Source of the DNA: G963691885 sp963691885
GTDB lineage: Bacteria > Pseudomonadota > Alphaproteobacteria > UBA8366 > Aestuariispiraceae
NCBI GenBank assembly: GCA_963691885.1
Contig: OY829843.1
Span: 3,100,001-3,164,000 of the forward strand
Direction: 5' to 3'
Length of the DNA: 64,000 nucleotides
How positions within the stretch are numbered: position 1 is the stretch's first letter; each line of letters begins with the position of its first letter. Of this stretch, positions 52,771-61,643 are shown piece by piece. The notes beneath the pieces were generated by a model. The model saw nothing but the letters and a program-made list of their open reading frames with translations. It did no database searches and was not told where the DNA came from. Both the position numbers and the translations under genes were made by a program.

Positions 52771-54687
52771 ATGAGCGGCCCAAAAGAGCTATCTTACGAA
52801 GTCTACTACTTGCAGTCCGGGCAATGGCGCATCCATGCCCGGTTTGCGGCCAATAAACGCGACGAAGCGGAAGAAGAGGCAAAGCGGCTCGATACAAGCG
52901 GTTTTGAGGCGAGCTGCGTTGTACGCGAGAGTTTTGATCCGGAAACCGCGACCTCTAATGAAACCGTTGTTTACCACACCCCAACTCTAAACACCCGGCC
53001 ACCGGTCAGCAGCATCACGTCCAGCGCTGGCAAGAGCGGGGATGGCTGGCAAAACGGGGAGCTACCGCCGGAAGGATCCGCAGCGGCCAATGCTCTGATA
53101 GATGCACGGGTCAGAGAGTCGGAGTTTCAGCAGCAACAGGCCGAAGAGGCAGCTGAGCGCGAACGGGAAGAGGCGGAAAGACGGGCGGAAAAGGAACTTG
53201 ATTTCAGCCGCAGGCGCGCCGCGAAACAAGCTGAACAGAAAGGTGCTGCTGAAGTTATCTACAGGTTCATCATTGTAAGCCTGGTTTCCGTTCCAGTTGC
53301 CGCACTCGGCGCGCTTTGTGTCATCCTCGGTCTGGATCAATTGGCCGGGTTTGATATCTCGCCCGGGCCTCAACTGGCGCAGTTGCTGGTGATCTCAAGC
53401 TTCATACTGACTTACATGCTGACATTTCTCGCACTCCTGCGGAAATACGTTCTGGTTGGGCGGCGCAGTCCTGCACCTGTTGAAAGTGATGTGTTCCAGC
53501 AACCGCAAAAACCCAGGAAAGCCGATGAAAATCCGCAGCCATTGGTGGATCTGGATTTCAGCGATATTTTGGGTGAAGACGCCGAATTAATCACAGAACT
53601 GGACCCGCCTGTCGATCTGGACGCTGCCCATCTGGAGGCTGACGCCGCCCAACTGACAGAATTGGAGGCGATGGAGGCGGCCAAACGGCCTAAATTTGAA
53701 GGTTTAACGCCGGAAGAGGCCGAGGTGGCGGATGAACTCACCCAATTGCCTGTGCACGCAAACGAAGATTCTGATCCAAAATCCATGTCCGATGAGCTTG
53801 AACGGATTGAGATTGAGGCCTGGCGGATCGTTGGAAAGAACACTGATGATTATACACGGTTCGGCCTGACCCTCTTTATGGCGGGTGCGGGCGAGGCGCT
53901 GGCCCGAAAATACAAGATCGGGTCGGAAGAGGCGCTGTCCATTCTGATCGATTATGTCGTGCGCCTCGGCAATACGGAAAATCTCGCCAGAGGGTTCCTG
54001 CAGAATATTGAGGAATACCTGCTGGAGACGCGGTATTTCACGATTTACAATCAGGGCAGGGCGGCCGCCTATCGCCGGATCACCAGCGATGATGCGCAGA
54101 TTGGTCTGGACAATGCACTGGTTGAATGGCGTGCGCCGGCCCCGCAGATGAGCGAAGAAATCGACACCTCTGCAGAGAATTTTGTTGCGATCCTGTTCAC
54201 CGATATTGTCGACAGCACGGCTCAACAGCAGGCCAATGGAGATGACTGGATGATGGAAATCATCCGTGCCCATAACGAGTTGGTGCGAAATTCTGTTCGC
54301 AACCACAATGGACGGGAAATCAAACATATGGGTGACGGTATTCTGGCGACCTTCAAAAAGCCCAATGACGCGATCGATGCCGCGGTTGCCATGCAACAGG
54401 ATTTCAAAACGTTTTCTGATACGATGCCGAAACGCGCGTTTGCGGTTCGGATCGGCGTCCATGCAGGCGAGGCCATCCATGAGGGTGGTGACGTCTTTGG
54501 AACACCCGTGAACCTCTCCGCCCGGATCCTGTCCAAGGCCAATGCCGGGCAAATTTTCACTTCAGCCAGTGTTGTTGAATATTGCGAACCTCTGGGCACG
54601 GATTTTGACCTTGTTGGCGATTTTGAGTTGAAAGGCTTCAAATCGGCCCAGACGCTTTACAAAGTCCGGATGCCCATTTCCGCCTGA
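52771..54687 (+). CDS. membrane-anchored class III adenylate/guanylate cyclase
   Basis: The 638-residue protein has an N-terminal region of unknown type (1-80), a Glu/Arg-rich coiled coil (about 118-157, EEAAEREREEAERRAEKELD), two membrane helices (about 163-186 and 203-223), a middle acidic and helical domain, and a C-terminal class III cyclase domain (471-638). Metal aspartates are Asp478 in LFTDIVDS and Asp522 in MGDGILATF; FGTPVNLSARILSKA is also typical. It should make cAMP from ATP; specificity cannot be proved by eye. It is divergent from the sulfatase gene and the first gene of the strand ahead of the thiolase gene. Confidence 0.9.
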   Translation: MSGPKELSYEVYYLQSGQWRIHARFAANKRDEAEEEAKRLDTSGFEASCVVRESFDPETATSNETVVYHTPTLNTRPPVSSITSSAGKSGDGWQNGELPPEGSAAANALIDARVRESEFQQQQAEEAAEREREEAERRAEKELDFSRRRAAKQAEQKGAAEVIYRFIIVSLVSVPVAALGALCVILGLDQLAGFDISPGPQLAQLLVISSFILTYMLTFLALLRKYVLVGRRSPAPVESDVFQQPQKPRKADENPQPLVDLDFSDILGEDAELITELDPPVDLDAAHLEADAAQLTELEAMEAAKRPKFEGLTPEEAEVADELTQLPVHANEDSDPKSMSDELERIEIEAWRIVGKNTDDYTRFGLTLFMAGAGEALARKYKIGSEEALSILIDYVVRLGNTENLARGFLQNIEEYLLETRYFTIYNQGRAAAYRRITSDDAQIGLDNALVEWRAPAPQMSEEIDTSAENFVAILFTDIVDSTAQQQANGDDWMMEIIRAHNELVRNSVRNHNGREIKHMGDGILATFKKPNDAIDAAVAMQQDFKTFSDTMPKRAFAVRIGVHAGEAIHEGGDVFGTPVNLSARILSKANAGQIFTSASVVEYCEPLGTDFDLVGDFELKGFKSAQTLYKVRMPISA

Positions 54688-54707
54688 TCGGCCTTGTGCC
54701 CTGGTTT

Positions 54708-54729
54708 CATGGGTGTACTGCGCCGCAAA
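54708..54729 (+). repeat. 22-base motif shared with 36160-36181
   Basis: CATGGGTGTACTGCGCCGCA plus AA, directly followed by CCCTTTTTT, lies between the cyclase stop and the thiolase start. It matches the motif upstream of glyQ at 19 of 22 positions. The T-run after it also permits a weak GGGT/ACCC stem acting as a terminator of the cyclase gene. Confidence 0.4.
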
Positions 54730-54843
54730 CCCTTTTTTCTTTGGTCTCTGATTGCTATGTATCCATGGCTCGACAACATGGTTTGCTTAGGTAAAATGCC
54801 CCGCATAGAGCATTGAGAATTCAAAACGGAGAGGATTGTTTCG

Positions 54844-56010
54844 ATGACCGCATGCATGATCGGTTGGCACCATTCGAAATTTGGCAAGCTGGAAGGTGAC
54901 GACGTCGAGAGCCTCGTCGTCGATGTCGCCACAAAGGCCCTGAAGGATGCTGAGATGGATCCGCGCGATATCGATGCAATCTATCTGGGTTTCTACAATG
55001 GTGGGTTTTCCGCTCAGGATTTCGGGTCTTCTCTGGTCATGAACGGGGTTGAAGGCCTGCGCTGGAAACCGGCTACAAGGGTCGAGAATGCCTGCGCAAC
55101 GGGGTCGGCTGCCATTCACCAGGGGATCAATTTCATTGAGGCCAAACAGGGCCGTAACGTGCTGGTCATCGGTGTTGAGAAGATGACTGATACGCCGGGA
55201 CCAAAGATTGGCGAGATCCTTTTGTCAGCTTCCTACGTGAAAGAAGAAGCTGAAACCGAAGGTGGTTTTGCCGGTGTCTTTGGTCAGATCGCCAGCAACT
55301 ATTTCCAGAAATTCGGCGATCAGTCCGATGCGCTGGCGACCATTGCGGCGAAGAACCACAAGAACGGTGTCAGCAACCCATTGGCACAAATGCAAAAAGA
55401 TCTGGGGTATGACTTCTGCCGGAATGTCTCTGACAAGAACCCGGTTGTTGCAGGGCCCCTGAAACGGACCGATTGCTCGCTGGTATCCGATGGTGCCGCC
55501 GCCGTTGTTTTGAGTGATATTGAAACCGGCCTCACCAAGAAGAAGGCTGTTGTCTTCCGCGCCCGCAATCAGGTGAACGATCTGTTGCCAATGTCAAAAC
55601 GGGATATGAGCTTCCTGAGCGGGTGTCAGCAGGCCTGGAACGGTGCCTTTGAACAGGCCGGGATGAGTGTTGATGATCTGGATCTTGTTGAGACCCATGA
55701 TTGTTTCACCATCGCTGAATTGATGCAGTATGAGGCTATGGGCCTGGCAAAGCCGGGCGAGGGCGGTGCCGCTGCCATGGACGGCATCACGCAGACGGAT
55801 GGAAAACTGCCTGTGAACGCGTCCGGCGGTCTGAAGGCCAAGGGCCATCCAATTGGTGCGACGGGTGTCTCGATGCATATCCTGACTGCACAGCAGGTTC
55901 GTGGTGAAGCGGGTGGCATTCAGGTTGAGGGCGCCCAGGTTGGCGGCATCTTCAATATGGGCGGTGCGGCGGTTGCCAATTACTGCTCCATCGTTGAAGC
56001 GGTCCGCTAA
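54844..56010 (+). CDS. thiolase family (acetyl-CoA acetyltransferase / SCP-x-like) protein
   Basis: The 388-residue protein has the SCP-x type thiolase pattern: nucleophile Cys84 in RVENACATGSAA, VIGVEKMTD, VETHDCFTIAELMQYEAMGL and the catalytic His of GHPIGATG in SGGLKAKGHPIGATG. A C-terminal CSIVEAVR closes the fold. It should cleave or form a 3-ketoacyl-CoA. Together with the acyl-CoA ligase 80 bases downstream it forms a likely catabolic unit. Substrate unknown. Confidence 0.9.
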   Translation: MTACMIGWHHSKFGKLEGDDVESLVVDVATKALKDAEMDPRDIDAIYLGFYNGGFSAQDFGSSLVMNGVEGLRWKPATRVENACATGSAAIHQGINFIEAKQGRNVLVIGVEKMTDTPGPKIGEILLSASYVKEEAETEGGFAGVFGQIASNYFQKFGDQSDALATIAAKNHKNGVSNPLAQMQKDLGYDFCRNVSDKNPVVAGPLKRTDCSLVSDGAAAVVLSDIETGLTKKKAVVFRARNQVNDLLPMSKRDMSFLSGCQQAWNGAFEQAGMSVDDLDLVETHDCFTIAELMQYEAMGLAKPGEGGAAAMDGITQTDGKLPVNASGGLKAKGHPIGATGVSMHILTAQQVRGEAGGIQVEGAQVGGIFNMGGAAVANYCSIVEAVR

Positions 56011-56089
56011 GGACCTGGCATTCGATCAGTATTCTGAATTTTACCGGGGTGGTCTGATGGCCGCCCCGTTCCTTTGAGAGTGTGGTGAC

Positions 56090-57676
56090 ATGGAAAATCG
56101 GGGTGTTATGAATTTTGGGCGTCTGGCAACCCAGGCGGCCCTGGCCTTCCCCGATCAAACTGCCCTGATCTGGCGGGACCAGAGCTGGACCTGGTCCGCC
56201 CTTAACCATCGGGTCGACGCGATGGTGTCGGCCCTGCGCCAATTGGGGTTGAAGAAGGGCGACCGCGTTCTGGTCCAGGCCCGAAATTCGAACCAGCTGA
56301 TGGAAAGCAGCTTTGCTGTTTTCAAGGCGGGTGGCGTCTGGGTCCCGGTCAATTTTCGCCTCACCCCGGCGGAAGTGGCAGGCCTCGCCGAGACAGCCAA
56401 GCCAACAATCATCATCTATGACGACATCTTCGCAGACCATATCGATGCGGTTCTGGACAGTGTCCGGACCGTGAAGTCCGTCATTGCCATCGGTCAGATC
56501 CGGGAAGGTGAACAAGGCTATGACGACCTGGTAGGAACCCATTTCGGGGCTGAACCGTTTGAAGAAGATATGGAGCATGACGACCCGATGTGGTTCTTCT
56601 TCACCTCCGGAACGACGGGCCGGCCCAAGGCCTCTGTCCTGACCCATGGACAGATGGGATTCGTCGTCGTCAACCATGTGGCGGATCTGATGCCGGGCCT
56701 TAGCCATGAGAGTGGATCCCTGGTTGTCGCCCCGCTTAGCCATGGGGCGGGCATGCATATGTTCGTCAATGCGGCGCGAGCTGCGAAATCAGTGCTGCTA
56801 TCCGGCGAACGACTGGATGTGGAAGAGGCGTGGCGGCTGGTCGAGGAACATCGCCTGGACAATATGTTCACGGTGCCGACCATCGTGAAAATGATGACAG
56901 AACATCCGGCGGTGGATCAATTCGACCATACATCCCTGCGCTGGATTATCTATGCCGGAGCCCCGATGTATCGCGAGGATCAGAAATTCGCCCTCGAAAA
57001 ACTCGGACCCGTGCTGGTGCAGTATTTCGGATTGGGTGAGGTGACGGGCTGTATCACGGTTCTACCCCCGCATTTCCATGCTGTTGATGATGACAAGATG
57101 AAGGTTGGCAGTTGCGGTATGCCGCGCACCGGTATGGAAGTGGCGATCAAGGACGCTGAGGGCAACCGTCTTGGGCCAGACACGCAAGGGGAGATCTGCA
57201 CCAGAGGCCCCGCGGTTTTCGCTGGTTACTTCGAAAACCCGGAGGCAAATGCCAAGTCGCTCAAGGGTGGATGGTTCCATACTGGTGACCTGGGATATCT
57301 GGACAAGGACGGTTTTCTCTATATTACGGGACGCGCCTCTGACATGTATATTTCCGGCGGGTCAAACATCTATCCAAGAGAGGCCGAAGAGGTTTTGCTC
57401 GCGCATCCGGCCGTGAGTGAAGTTGCCATTCTTGGTGTCCCGGACCGCAAATGGGGTGAGGCCGGCGTCGGTGTGGTGGTTCTCAAACCCGGCTCCGAGG
57501 CAGATGAGGCAGAGCTGATCGGTTATCTGGACGGCAAGCTTTCGAAGTATAAATGGCCGCGCCGCCTTTTCTTCTGGGACGAGATGCCGAAATCCGGTTA
57601 TGGCAAGGTGCCGAAGCACTTGATCAAGAACACCCTGTTCGAACGCGGCGATCTGGTCGAGGGCGAACCAGTCTAA
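56090..57676 (+). CDS. acyl-CoA synthetase (AMP-forming)
   Basis: The 528-residue ANL enzyme activates a carboxylic acid as CoA thioester through an acyl-AMP. Motifs are FFFTSGTTGRPKASVLTHGQ near residue 165, the adenylate motif FGLGEVTGCI, GWFHTGDLGYLDKDGFLYIT, SDMYISGGSNIYPREAEEVL and the catalytic lysine in the C-terminal segment KSGYGKVPKHLIK. The start ATG at 56090 has GAGAG upstream. It is probably co-transcribed with the thiolase gene, with which it can process an organic acid. No medium- or long-chain specificity can be read. Confidence 0.93.
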   Translation: MENRGVMNFGRLATQAALAFPDQTALIWRDQSWTWSALNHRVDAMVSALRQLGLKKGDRVLVQARNSNQLMESSFAVFKAGGVWVPVNFRLTPAEVAGLAETAKPTIIIYDDIFADHIDAVLDSVRTVKSVIAIGQIREGEQGYDDLVGTHFGAEPFEEDMEHDDPMWFFFTSGTTGRPKASVLTHGQMGFVVVNHVADLMPGLSHESGSLVVAPLSHGAGMHMFVNAARAAKSVLLSGERLDVEEAWRLVEEHRLDNMFTVPTIVKMMTEHPAVDQFDHTSLRWIIYAGAPMYREDQKFALEKLGPVLVQYFGLGEVTGCITVLPPHFHAVDDDKMKVGSCGMPRTGMEVAIKDAEGNRLGPDTQGEICTRGPAVFAGYFENPEANAKSLKGGWFHTGDLGYLDKDGFLYITGRASDMYISGGSNIYPREAEEVLLAHPAVSEVAILGVPDRKWGEAGVGVVVLKPGSEADEAELIGYLDGKLSKYKWPRRLFFWDEMPKSGYGKVPKHLIKNTLFERGDLVEGEPV

Positions 57677-57682
57677 ACGGTC

Positions 57683-58441
57683 CTATAAAAGGCCGGCCGC
57701 GGTAGCACTGCGCCAGATCAGATAGAAGCCTAGCGCGAGAAGCGCCATAAAGAAAACCTTGCGGAACAGGTCTTCCGGCAGGCGTTTTCGGATGCGACTG
57801 CCGAGATACATCCCGACAAAAGCGGGAATGATGGCGATGATGGATGTCAGTCCCATATCGACCCGAAACAGTCCGTGATAGGCAAGCGCCAGGCCCATCT
57901 CAATCGCCAGCAGGGAGAAGCAGATCCCCATGGCCTGCACGAAATGGTCCCGCTTCAATCCCAACGCTTGCAAATAAAGAATGCCGGGTACGACAAAAGA
58001 CCCGGTCAAGCCGCTTAAAATACCACTAAAGAACCCGAAGACAGGCGTCATCCATAGCTCATTCTTGCCCGGCGGCGGCAATTGCGGCCTCATCAGGCTA
58101 TAGCTGGAATAACAGATGAGGACGACGCCCAATAGCATGGTGAGCCATGCGGCGTCGCCGACAGCCAGCACTCCAATTGCCGGGAAAATGCCGAGCCCCG
58201 CCATCGCCATCATCGGCCAAAGCCGCTTGAGGAGGCCTAGCAGGTCTGGACCGGCCCATGCCTGATAGAGATTTGTGGCCAGCGCCGGGATGATCATCAG
58301 GACGATGGCGTCTTTCAAACCGGAAACGGTGACCAGTATGGCCAGTGAAACGGTGGGTAATCCAAGGCCGATCACCCCTTTCACACTGCCAGCCACAAAA
58401 AACGCGATCAGCACCAACAGAGTTTGTGCATAGAGTTCCAT
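57683..58441 (-). CDS. TauE/SafE family sulfite exporter-like permease
   Basis: The 252-residue protein has seven to eight hydrophobic segments, an N-terminal ALIAFFVAGSVKGVIGLGLP and the mirrored FSGILSGLTGSFVVPGILYL of the family. TauE/SafE proteins move sulfite, sulfoacetate or other anions. It lies on the minus strand between the acyl-CoA ligase gene (6-base gap, convergent) and the PPC-domain genes (divergent). A nearby sulfatase gene makes an organosulfur context plausible but unproved. Confidence 0.87.
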   Translation of the reverse strand: MELYAQTLLVLIAFFVAGSVKGVIGLGLPTVSLAILVTVSGLKDAIVLMIIPALATNLYQAWAGPDLLGLLKRLWPMMAMAGLGIFPAIGVLAVGDAAWLTMLLGVVLICYSSYSLMRPQLPPPGKNELWMTPVFGFFSGILSGLTGSFVVPGILYLQALGLKRDHFVQAMGICFSLLAIEMGLALAYHGLFRVDMGLTSIIAIIPAFVGMYLGSRIRKRLPEDLFRKVFFMALLALGFYLIWRSATAAGLL

Positions 58442-58541
58442 GACCGGACGATAAAGCGCGCCGGGCGTCGGGACAAATCTGTTTTACCACCCGGACCGCA
58501 GGGCGCATACTGTCCCCCACAGTCTAAGGGAGGCAGTGACA

Positions 58542-59078
58542 ATGAGGGAATTGGCGCAACCAGGCCCAAAGCAGTATCCGCGTATACTGGTGCAGCAGGC
58601 GACACCGGCTGGTGATCTGCGAATCACCCTGCAGTCAGGACAGGATCTGCTGAACGGTTTGCGTGATGCAGTGATAGGGCGGGGTGTAAGGGCCGCGGGT
58701 TTCACACTGTTGGGCGGTTCTCTCGCAAAACTGCATTATTTTACCGGGATGCCCGATCCAACGGGACAACGCCTTGCGACCTATGGAGACCCTACGCCTC
58801 TGGAGGGACCGGTTACCATTCTGTCCGGCAATGCGATATTGGGACAGGACCCGGAAGGGGAACCCCTGATGCATTGCCACGCTGTCATGACCGACCGTGA
58901 AGGGCGGGTCCATGGGGGGCATTTGCCGCCCGGTGAATGCGTTGTCGGGGCGGGTGGCGTTGTTGCCATTGCCACGCTGCATGACGCTACGGGTTTCGTC
59001 GTCGCAGAGGATGTTGAGACGAATTACAGCATTTTTCACCCGGCCGGCCTTAAAACGGCTAGGGAGGCCGCAGAATGA
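58542..59078 (+). CDS. PPC (DUF296) domain protein with HxH metal motif
   Basis: A 178-residue PPC/DUF296 protein. The metal-binding motif MHCHAVMTDREGRVHGGHLP keeps the two histidines of H-x-H plus two further His residues. Plants use PPC domains in AT-hook DNA-binding proteins; bacterial members are trimeric, zinc-dependent and mostly unassigned. The ATG at 58542 has GGGAGG seven bases upstream; a GTG at 58536 is too near. Its stop overlaps the start of the next PPC gene (ATGA, 59075-59078), so the two are translationally coupled. A regulatory or enzymatic role is equally possible. Confidence 0.82.
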   Translation: MRELAQPGPKQYPRILVQQATPAGDLRITLQSGQDLLNGLRDAVIGRGVRAAGFTLLGGSLAKLHYFTGMPDPTGQRLATYGDPTPLEGPVTILSGNAILGQDPEGEPLMHCHAVMTDREGRVHGGHLPPGECVVGAGGVVAIATLHDATGFVVAEDVETNYSIFHPAGLKTAREAAE

Positions 59079-59461
59079 GTGGAAAACAAGCGGGAGCTGT
59101 CGCAGAAGTCACCTCAGGCAGTCTGGGGCGTGTCGCCATTATCCGCCTTCGCCCGAATATTGATCTGGTGACCGGCGTGGAAGAGGCCTGCGTAGAGGCC
59201 GGTTTCACTCACGGCATCATCCGCTCCGCCGTTGGCAGCCTTGTTGATGCCCAGCTTCAATTCGGCGAGAACACCGTCGACCATCAAGGGCCGGGTATCG
59301 AGATTTTATCTCTGACCGGCGAGGTGACAGCCGAGGGGGCTGAACTGAGGGGAACGATTTCAAAGCCGGATCAATCCGTCCATGGCGGTTTGTTTGTCAA
59401 AGGCGGAAATCCTATCTGTATCACGCTGGAACTTGTGCTACAGGAATGGAATGCAGCCTGA
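59075..59461 (+). CDS. PPC (DUF296) domain protein lacking the HxH motif
   Basis: A 128-residue single PPC domain: GRVAIIRLRPNIDLVTGVEE, FTHGIIRSAVGSLVDAQLQF, and EILSLTGEVT. The position of the partner's HCHAV stretch reads LRGTISKPDQSVHGGLF, so only one His remains. It is coupled to the preceding PPC gene by four bases, suggesting a hetero-oligomer of one metal-binding and one non-binding chain. Family membership is good; role is unknown. Confidence 0.8.
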   Translation: MSGKQAGAVAEVTSGSLGRVAIIRLRPNIDLVTGVEEACVEAGFTHGIIRSAVGSLVDAQLQFGENTVDHQGPGIEILSLTGEVTAEGAELRGTISKPDQSVHGGLFVKGGNPICITLELVLQEWNAA

Positions 59462-59515
59462 TCGTGCCGGGCAGGTACTTAACGAAAACGAATTTCTAAC
59501 CATCTGGAGAAGGCG

Positions 59516-60514
59516 ATGACCGACCGCTTCAATGCCCTGTTGATGACCGAAACAGAAAGTGGACCTGTGGCGGCCGTGACCGAATTGGGATCGTCCGATT
59601 TGCCAGATCGGGACGTGGTGGTATCTGTTGAGTATTCGACGCTAAACTATAAGGACGGGCTTGTTGTCCATGGCAATCAGGGTCGCCTCGTCCGTGATTT
59701 TCCTCATGTGCCAGGAATCGACTTTGCGGGAACGGTCGAAAGCTCCAAAGATGACCGTTATAAGCTGGGCGACAAGGTTGTCCTGACAGGGAGGCGGGTC
59801 GGCGAAATCTATTGGGGTGGCTATGCGCAGAAAGCCTGCGTGAAAGCCGATTGGCTGGTGCCACTGCCAGATGGATTGACCGCCCGTCAGGCGATGGCGG
59901 TCGGAACGGCCGGATTGACATCGATGCTCTGCGTGCAGGCGCTGGAAGATCACGGACTGACCCCGGATAAAGGACCGGTTCTGGTGACGGGGGCTGCAGG
60001 TGGTGTCGGCTCTGTTGCCGTCTCTATTCTGGCCTCCCTGGGATACGAGGTTGCGGCCAGTACCGGACGCGCAGAGCAATCTGATTATCTTAAATCACTG
60101 GGTGCCAGCAGCATCGTCATGCGGGACGAACTGGCCGAACCCACCAAGCGACCGCTCGAATCTGAAACCTGGGCCGGTTGCGTTGATACGGTTGCGGGCA
60201 AGATCCTGGGCCGTGCGCTGGGACAAATGAAATATGGTGCATCGGTTGCCTGTTGTGGTCTTGCTGCGGGCCCCAAACTGGATGCCACGGTTTTGCCCTT
60301 TTTATTGCGCGGTGTGAACATTCTTGGGATTGATTCTGTGATGCAGCCATTTGAAAACCGGCAGCGCGCCTGGGCAAGACTGGTTGACTGCCTGGACTTG
60401 GAAAAATTGGATGCCATGGCGGAAACGTGTGCGTTGAGCGATGTTCCGGCCAATGCAGAGGCGATTTTGAATGGTCAGATACGCGGACGGTTGGTTGTCG
60501 ACGTCAATGCCTAA
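59516..60514 (+). CDS. acuI: AcuI-type acrylyl-CoA reductase / MDR oxidoreductase
   Basis: The 332-residue protein belongs to the YhdH/AcuI group of medium-chain reductases: LNYKDGLVVHGNQGRLVRDF, PHVPGIDFAGTVESS, the NADP-binding VTGAAGGVGSVAVSILASLG and the C-terminal ILNGQIRGRLVVDVNA. AcuI reduces toxic acryloyl-CoA to propionyl-CoA, for example during DMSP use. No zinc ligands are present, as expected. It follows the PPC genes in the same direction. Its stop overlaps the start of the LpxR-like gene by eight bases. The gene symbol is by similarity to the AcuI group. Confidence 0.87.
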   Translation: MTDRFNALLMTETESGPVAAVTELGSSDLPDRDVVVSVEYSTLNYKDGLVVHGNQGRLVRDFPHVPGIDFAGTVESSKDDRYKLGDKVVLTGRRVGEIYWGGYAQKACVKADWLVPLPDGLTARQAMAVGTAGLTSMLCVQALEDHGLTPDKGPVLVTGAAGGVGSVAVSILASLGYEVAASTGRAEQSDYLKSLGASSIVMRDELAEPTKRPLESETWAGCVDTVAGKILGRALGQMKYGASVACCGLAAGPKLDATVLPFLLRGVNILGIDSVMQPFENRQRAWARLVDCLDLEKLDAMAETCALSDVPANAEAILNGQIRGRLVVDVNA

Positions 60515-61517
60515 GGTCGGTCTGAAGCACGTTCATTTGGCACTGTCCCTTGGTGTTTTCTGCGTGCTGTCTGGGCAGGCCGCCGCGGATACGGCCGATG
60601 AGCGTGGTACGTTCAGTTTCACCCTGGAAAACGACCTCTTCGCGGGGACGGACCGCGATTACACCAATGGTGCCTTGCTGCAGTATATCAGCCCGGCAAC
60701 CGAACTCGCCAGCTGGGCAGAGGCGGTGAGGGAACCGCTGGCCTGGGTCACGCCGGCGCAGAAGTTTCATATCAGCTATGGTCTGGGGCAGAACATGTAC
60801 ACGCCCCAGGACATTACATTGAGTGATCCGCCTCTTGATGACCGGCCCTATGCAGGGTTTCTCTATGGTTCCATAGGTTTCATAGGGGATGCAGGCGACC
60901 AACTGGATACGGTGCAACTGGATATCGGGGTTGTCGGGGAATATTCACTGGCCGAACAGGCCCAGAAATTTGTGCATTCTGTGATTGGCAGCCCCAATCC
61001 CGAAGTTTGGGACACGCAGCTGGAAAATGAGATCGCATTCCGTTTGCTGTATGAACGGGCCTGGAAGATGGTGGATCGGGTACCGACCTCTCTCTTCAAC
61101 CTGTCCTATGATGTCTCGCCGCATCTTGGTGGCGCCCTTGGGACTGTTGAAACCTATCTTTCAACGGGGATTGGGGTCAGGCTGGGTCAGGATCTTTCTG
61201 ATGATTACGGGCCGCCCCGTGTGCGCCCCGCCCTCGGCGGGCCGGGGTTCTTTGAGGATCGCGACGGGTTCTCCTGGTATCTCTTCGGCGGGCTGCAGGC
61301 CCGCGCCGTGGCCCGGGACCTGTTTGTTGAGGGTAACACATTCCAGGATAGCCGGGGGCTTGATCTTGAGCATTTCCAGGGTGACCTGCAGACCGGTATC
61401 GCGGTTCAGATTTACCGCACGGAAGTGGCCTTCACCTATGTCGTCCGTTCCCCGCAATATGTCGGCCAGGAACACTACGCAAAGTTTGGCTCTGTAAATC
61501 TGCGCTATCGTTTTTGA
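60507..61517 (+). CDS. LpxR-like outer-membrane lipid A 3'-O-deacylase
   Basis: The 336-residue protein has a signal peptide (VHLALSLGVFCVLSGQAAAD) and the LpxR domain: FTLENDLFAGTDRDYTNGAL carries the Asn/Asp of the calcium/oxyanion site and the Thr, and the histidine is in AQKFVHSVIG. It ends in RYRF, a typical outer-membrane barrel C-terminus. LpxR removes a 3'-acyloxyacyl chain from lipid A. The ATG at 60507 gives the signal peptide and overlaps the acuI stop by eight bases; the coupling of unrelated functions is odd. Confidence 0.85.
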   Translation: MPKVGLKHVHLALSLGVFCVLSGQAAADTADERGTFSFTLENDLFAGTDRDYTNGALLQYISPATELASWAEAVREPLAWVTPAQKFHISYGLGQNMYTPQDITLSDPPLDDRPYAGFLYGSIGFIGDAGDQLDTVQLDIGVVGEYSLAEQAQKFVHSVIGSPNPEVWDTQLENEIAFRLLYERAWKMVDRVPTSLFNLSYDVSPHLGGALGTVETYLSTGIGVRLGQDLSDDYGPPRVRPALGGPGFFEDRDGFSWYLFGGLQARAVARDLFVEGNTFQDSRGLDLEHFQGDLQTGIAVQIYRTEVAFTYVVRSPQYVGQEHYAKFGSVNLRYRF

Positions 61518-61643
61518 CCTCTGTCGTGGTAGCGATAGGATGTGTCGCGATGGCAAGAGTGAAATCACCACAAAGAAACCAATGATTTGCGGATAATTCC
61601 GCGTCAGGTCTGTCGACCTGCAAACCCGTACAGGAACTGAACC

